In this document: positions 60,781-64,000 of the stretch, one piece after another
How the letters are laid out: each line of letters begins with the position of its first letter
Numbering within the stretch: position 1 is the stretch's first letter
DNA from: Actinomycetota bacterium
GTDB lineage: Bacteria; Actinomycetota; Actinomycetes; Propionibacteriales; Propionibacteriaceae
DNA: 64,000 nucleotides
NCBI GenBank assembly: GCA_020161015.1
Contig: JAIUOT010000033.1
Location: forward strand, 41,741-105,740
Direction of reading: 5' to 3'
Program-made: the position numbers and the translations under genes
The notes under the pieces: model-generated
Databases searched by the model: none
The model's input: only the letters and a program-made list of their open reading frames with translations
What the model was told of the DNA's origin: nothing

Positions 60781-61195
60781 CTCACTGCCATGCCGCGACG
60801 GGTGGGTTTGGTCACGTGTAGGGCGCGTAGCGGTGGACGCGTCGCCACTTCCAAGACCAAGGCAGCAGCGGTGCGTTGCCGAACACTATCCAGCCCCCAG
60901 GTGACTGGACCCCCCTGAGGATGTCCCGGCAACAGCCGGCTCTAGCCAGCGGATTCCCTGGCCGGTCGAGATCCATGAGGCGCTGGGGGCGTTCTAGACA
61001 CCCAAGTCACTCAGAGTCCTCCCGTGGATACCGAACGACTCGCTGTTTGCGTTCCAGGTGGTTAGGCGGCATCCGGCGGTGGCCTGATCAACAAGCCGGC
61101 CGTGTGCCCTGTCGGCGACGGTCGAAAACTGAACAGTTTCGACGGGGTGGTTTCCAGCGATCGATGCAACGTGATCCTGTGTTTGGAGGTCTTCG
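60781..61195. other. 415-bp gap without a supportable gene; contains a near-palindrome
   Basis: No convincing protein on either strand. At 61121-61143, GTCGAAA(A)CTG and CAGTTTCGAC form a near-perfect inverted repeat with one bulged base. It lies 53 bp before the truncated transposase and may be part of its terminal repeat or operator. No copy of the tRNA-Glu end is present. Confidence 0.5.
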
Positions 61196-61490
61196 TTGTC
61201 CACTCGTCGTATCCCGAAGGGGCCTGGCCGGCGGCCGAAGTCGTTGGCTCGGCAGCGGTTCATGGAGTTGCTTGCCCAAGGCGTGCCGTTGCGAGTCGCT
61301 GCCATCGAGGTGGGCGTCAGCCGGTCCGCTGCACAGATCTGGAAGAACGGCACGACGGTTCGCCGGAAGGATGGCACGGTCAAGGTCGTGCCTGCGCTGG
61401 AACCCCTTGCTGTTCGTCCGATCTCGCCCCGGTTCCTTTCGGAGGAGGAACGGGTGCGGATCGCTGACATGGCTAGCAGGGGTGTCGCAG
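61196..61490 (+). pseudogene. IS30-family transposase, N-terminal remnant
   Basis: About 98 residues match the N-terminal part of IS30-type transposases: a first HTH (GRRPKSLARQ ... VPLRVAAIEVGVSRSAAQIW) and the start of the second (RFLSEEERVRIADMASRGV). Family resemblance stops after ASRGV at about 61484, in the middle of the second HTH. The remaining frame (to 61579) is unrelated sequence running into the next gene's leader. The catalytic DDE domain is absent, so this is an inactive insertion-sequence fragment. TTG start at 61196. Confidence 0.72.
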
Positions 61491-61589
61491 CACCTTCACG
61501 GGCTGCTCCCCGAGGCGTAGGCTGGCCGGTTATCCAGACGCGGCATTCTGCCGGGCGGATCGCCAGTGCTGTCGATTGAAGGAGGACTC

Positions 61590-63143
61590 ATGAGAAGAAT
61601 CCGTGGAGCCGCCGGGGTGCTCGCCACCCTTGCCCTGGTGGCATCCGGCATGGTGGCGGTGTCCGGCGCGGCGACCTCCGCAGCGGCCGCTCCGAACACC
61701 AGCCAGGGAGTCGCGATTCCGGAGGTCACCGGCCCGCTGCCGGTCACGGCAACGTCGTACCCCTTCGGCGCAGCCGACCACCAGCTGGTGCCGCAGAACC
61801 TGGCCCGCGAGCACTACACCGAGCGGGAGTACCTGGTCAGCGGGACAGCAAATGTCTATACCTGGCCGGCCACGGGCCCGGCGGTGGTGCGGACGCCCGA
61901 CGCGCCGTACACCACCCGCGTGCTGGTGCGGATGCCGGCCAAGGGTCAGCACTTCAGCGGCAACGTCGTGGTCGAGATGCTGAACCCGTCCAACCTGTTC
62001 GACCTCAACATCGGCTGGGCGATGGCCCACCGCCAGATGATCGCCAACGGGGACGCCTGGGTCGGCATCACCGCGAAGCCGATCGCGATCGCCGCGCTCA
62101 AGAACTTCGACCCGACCCGGTACGCGGCGCTCTCCTTCGCGAACCCGTTGCCGCTGGACGACCCGCGCAACTGCACCACCGTCGCGGCGGACAGCTCCCG
62201 CACCACCGAGAACGGCCTGATCTGGGACATCTACAGCCAGGTGGGCGCGTGGCTGAAGAGCTCCGCGGCGTCCAACCCGCTGCGGTACAACCATCGCAAG
62301 AGCCAGGTCGAGCATGCCTACGGCTTCGGCTACTCCCAGACCGGCGGGTTCCTGGTCAACTACATCAACGCCGTCCACCCGCTCGTGGTGCAGGCCGCCG
62401 GCAAGCCCATCTACGACGCGTACATCGTCGCGGTCGCCGGCGGGGCTTTCGCCGGCGCGTACCCGATGAACCAGTGCGAGTCTGCGCCGCCGGCCACCGA
62501 CGCGCGGCGGCAGTTCAGCAACGTCGGGGTGCCGATCATGCGGATCATGTCGCAGTCGGACTACCTGCGCGGCATCGGCTCCCGGCGCCCGGACAGCGAC
62601 GTCGTCGGCGACCAGTACCGGCACTACGAGATGGCCGGCGCCGGCCATGCCACCCCGGACGAGCTGTACTACTCCGCGACGTCCGACGACATCGTCAAGG
62701 CCGGCCGCACCGTGCCGCCGATGTCCTGCAACGAGGGCCCGCGCAGCCGGTTCCCCAGCTGGATCTTCTTCGACGCCGCGCTGCGCAACCTCGACGCCTG
62801 GGTGCGCAAGGGCATCGCTCCGCCGCACGCCGACCCGATCCTGGTCGAGGGCGGCGCGCCCGTCCTTGACCAGTACGGCAACGTGCAGGGCGGGCTGCGC
62901 TCGTCCTACCTCAACGTCCCGGTGAGCACTTGGAACGGCACGGCTACGGGCGCGTCGTTCTGCTTCATCGCCGGCTACGAGGTGCCGTTCGATCAGTCCA
63001 CGATCGAGGCCCTGTACCCGAACCACGGTGTGTACGTCCGGGCCGTTCGTGCAGACCTGAAGTCGCTGCAGAGGCAGCGCTTCCTCACCGCAGACGACGC
63101 CCGCCTGCTGTTCCGGGAGGCGGCACGGTCCGACATCCCGTAG
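61590..63143 (+). CDS. Secreted alpha/beta-hydrolase-domain protein
   Basis: A 517-residue exported protein. The signal peptide (residues 1-33, ending ATSAAAA) is followed by a domain of the 'alpha/beta hydrolase domain' (Abhydrolase_10-like) family, with the nucleophile elbow GYSQTGG, QSDYLRG and the His-containing AGAGHAT. The start ATG at 61590 has AAGGAGG 6 bp upstream. High GC and ordinary codon use; flanked by an IS30 remnant and an IS21 element, so it could be chromosomal sequence past the ICE or a gene carried with the IS elements. Substrate unknown. Confidence 0.85.
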   Translation: MRRIRGAAGVLATLALVASGMVAVSGAATSAAAAPNTSQGVAIPEVTGPLPVTATSYPFGAADHQLVPQNLAREHYTEREYLVSGTANVYTWPATGPAVVRTPDAPYTTRVLVRMPAKGQHFSGNVVVEMLNPSNLFDLNIGWAMAHRQMIANGDAWVGITAKPIAIAALKNFDPTRYAALSFANPLPLDDPRNCTTVAADSSRTTENGLIWDIYSQVGAWLKSSAASNPLRYNHRKSQVEHAYGFGYSQTGGFLVNYINAVHPLVVQAAGKPIYDAYIVAVAGGAFAGAYPMNQCESAPPATDARRQFSNVGVPIMRIMSQSDYLRGIGSRRPDSDVVGDQYRHYEMAGAGHATPDELYYSATSDDIVKAGRTVPPMSCNEGPRSRFPSWIFFDAALRNLDAWVRKGIAPPHADPILVEGGAPVLDQYGNVQGGLRSSYLNVPVSTWNGTATGASFCFIAGYEVPFDQSTIEALYPNHGVYVRAVRADLKSLQRQRFLTADDARLLFREAARSDIP

Positions 63144-63185
63144 GCCGGTCGCGACGAGCAGGTTGCTGAAGAGGGAACGACGCTG

Positions 63186-63223
63186 GTCATCTTCCCGCCC
63201 GGTGGAGCGGGCGGGAAGATGAC
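63186..63223. terminator. Strong terminator with 16-bp stem
   Basis: GTCATCTTCCCGCCCG and CGGGCGGGAAGATGAC form a perfect 16-bp stem with a 6-base loop (GTGGAG), 42 bp after the hydrolase stop. No T-tract follows, as is common for actinomycete terminators. Confidence 0.75.
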
Positions 63224-63371
63224 GGCGAGACACCCACTCCTTCGGTTGCGGAAGTGTGACTTCGTTTGGCCTGGTCCGGAAGACCTCGCACTGCCCACGA
63301 GGTGTGGGCGACGGCCGAATCTGAGGCCGAAACGACGGGGTGAAAAGTGAACACTCGACGACGATCGGAGA

Positions 63372-64000
63372 GTGATCACCTTGGAGGACTGGGCACTGAT
63401 CAGGAGGCTGGCTGCGGAGGGTGAGCCGCATGCGGCGATCGCTCGGCGGTTGGGGATCTCGCGGACAACTGTGGTGAAGGCGGTCGCCTCTGACGCGCCG
63501 CCGAGGTATGTGCGCAGGTCAGCAGCGACGTCGTTCGTGGCGTTCGAGCCGCGGGTGCGGGCGTTGCTGGAGGACTTCCCGGACCTGCCGGCGACGGTGA
63601 TCGCGGAGCGGGTCGGCTGGACCGGATCGATGACTTGGTTCCGGGAGAACGTGACCCGGCTGCGGCCCGAGCATCGCCGGGTCGATCCGGCCGACCGGCT
63701 GACCTGGGAGGCCGGCGACGCGGCTCAGTGCGATCTGTGGTTCCCGCCGAAGAAGATCCCGCTGGAGAACGGCATGAGCACCCTGTTGCCGGTGCTGGTG
63801 ATGACCGCGGCCTACTCGAGGTTCGTGCTGGCCCGGATGATCCCGACCAAGACGACCGAGGACCTGCTGCTCGGCACCTGGCAGCTGCTCCAGCAACTCG
63901 GCGGGGTTCCTCGCCGGTTGATCTGGGACAACGAACGGGGCATCGGCCGCGGCCCGCACCGGGCCGAGGGCGTGCCCGCGTTCATGGGCACCCTGGCCAC
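63372..64000 (+). mobile_element. istA: IS21-family transposase IstA, truncated by window end
   Basis: The first 209 residues of an IstA transposase. GTG start at 63372; an N-terminal HTH (EPHAAIARRLGISRTTVVKAV) is followed by the beginning of the DDE integrase core (AQCDLWFPP with the first catalytic Asp; LPVLVMTAAYSRFVLARM; LIWDNERG with the second). The IstB helper ATPase would lie to the right. The element's left end is somewhere between 63224 and 63371, which contains repeated GTGAANACTTCG-like bases, but I cannot fix it. Confidence 0.88.

Noticed and set aside
1..64000. CRISPR arrays or cas genes
   Set aside because: No regularly spaced direct repeats and no Cas-like proteins were seen.

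Overview
The window is high-GC DNA from an actinomycete. Gene style, codon use and the Tad and SCO6880-like genes fit Actinomycetota; Propionibacteriales/Nocardioidaceae is a guess, not a determination. It contains a chromosomal left flank (1 to about 4020) and then a large integrative conjugative element (ICE) whose left end abuts a tRNA-Glu gene. The element runs at least to about 60.8 kb. Past that lie insertion-sequence remnants, a secreted hydrolase and the start of an IS21-family transposase cut by the window edge. No second copy of the tRNA 3' end is visible, so the right attachment site is either outside the window or destroyed.

Layout. 1-3789: thymidine phosphorylase (partial), a D-2-hydroxyacid dehydrogenase, a fumarylacetoacetate hydrolase-family protein and a CPBP membrane protease. 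3826-4040: tRNA-Gln and tRNA-Glu. 4175-5715: tyrosine integrase and excisionase-like HTH protein on the minus strand. 6364-7946: an AbiE toxin/antitoxin pair whose toxin gene carries an in-frame stop. 8297-18988: a Tad/Flp-type pilus operon (CpaB-, CpaE-, CpaF/TadA-, TadB-, TadC-like proteins, Flp pilin, TadE/TadG pseudopilins, and a LysM/BTAD membrane protein). 19131-22010: a STAND/NACHT NTPase with an N-terminal nuclease domain. 22610-23422: a sigma-factor-like HTH protein preceded by a DnaA-box pair. 23485-35898: a type IV secretion operon (CpaE-like ATPase, pilin-like protein, VirB6-like, SCO6880-like, VirB4-like, transglycosylase, DUF4192 protein, VirD4 coupling protein). 36005-46681: a defense island (OLD-like nuclease, single-chain type ISP restriction-modification enzyme, SIR2 plus HerA pair). 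46737-52226: a MobF relaxase/helicase/primase fusion on the minus strand. 52350-60780: two cargo genes, a membrane-protein operon, an ArdC anti-restriction operon and small unknown genes.

The most striking signal is a 34-bp motif, TGTCCGGATCG-N12-CGGCTTAGTGG. It is repeated six times with all 22 defined bases and the spacing unchanged, each time just upstream of a first gene of an element operon: excisionase, Tad operon, T4SS operon, relaxase, a membrane operon and the ArdC operon. It has promoter geometry, so excision, pilus, secretion channel, DNA processing and anti-restriction genes appear to form one regulon. The element also encodes a sigma-like protein, which is the natural candidate to read this promoter. 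Defense genes lack the motif and have lower GC, consistent with independently regulated cargo.
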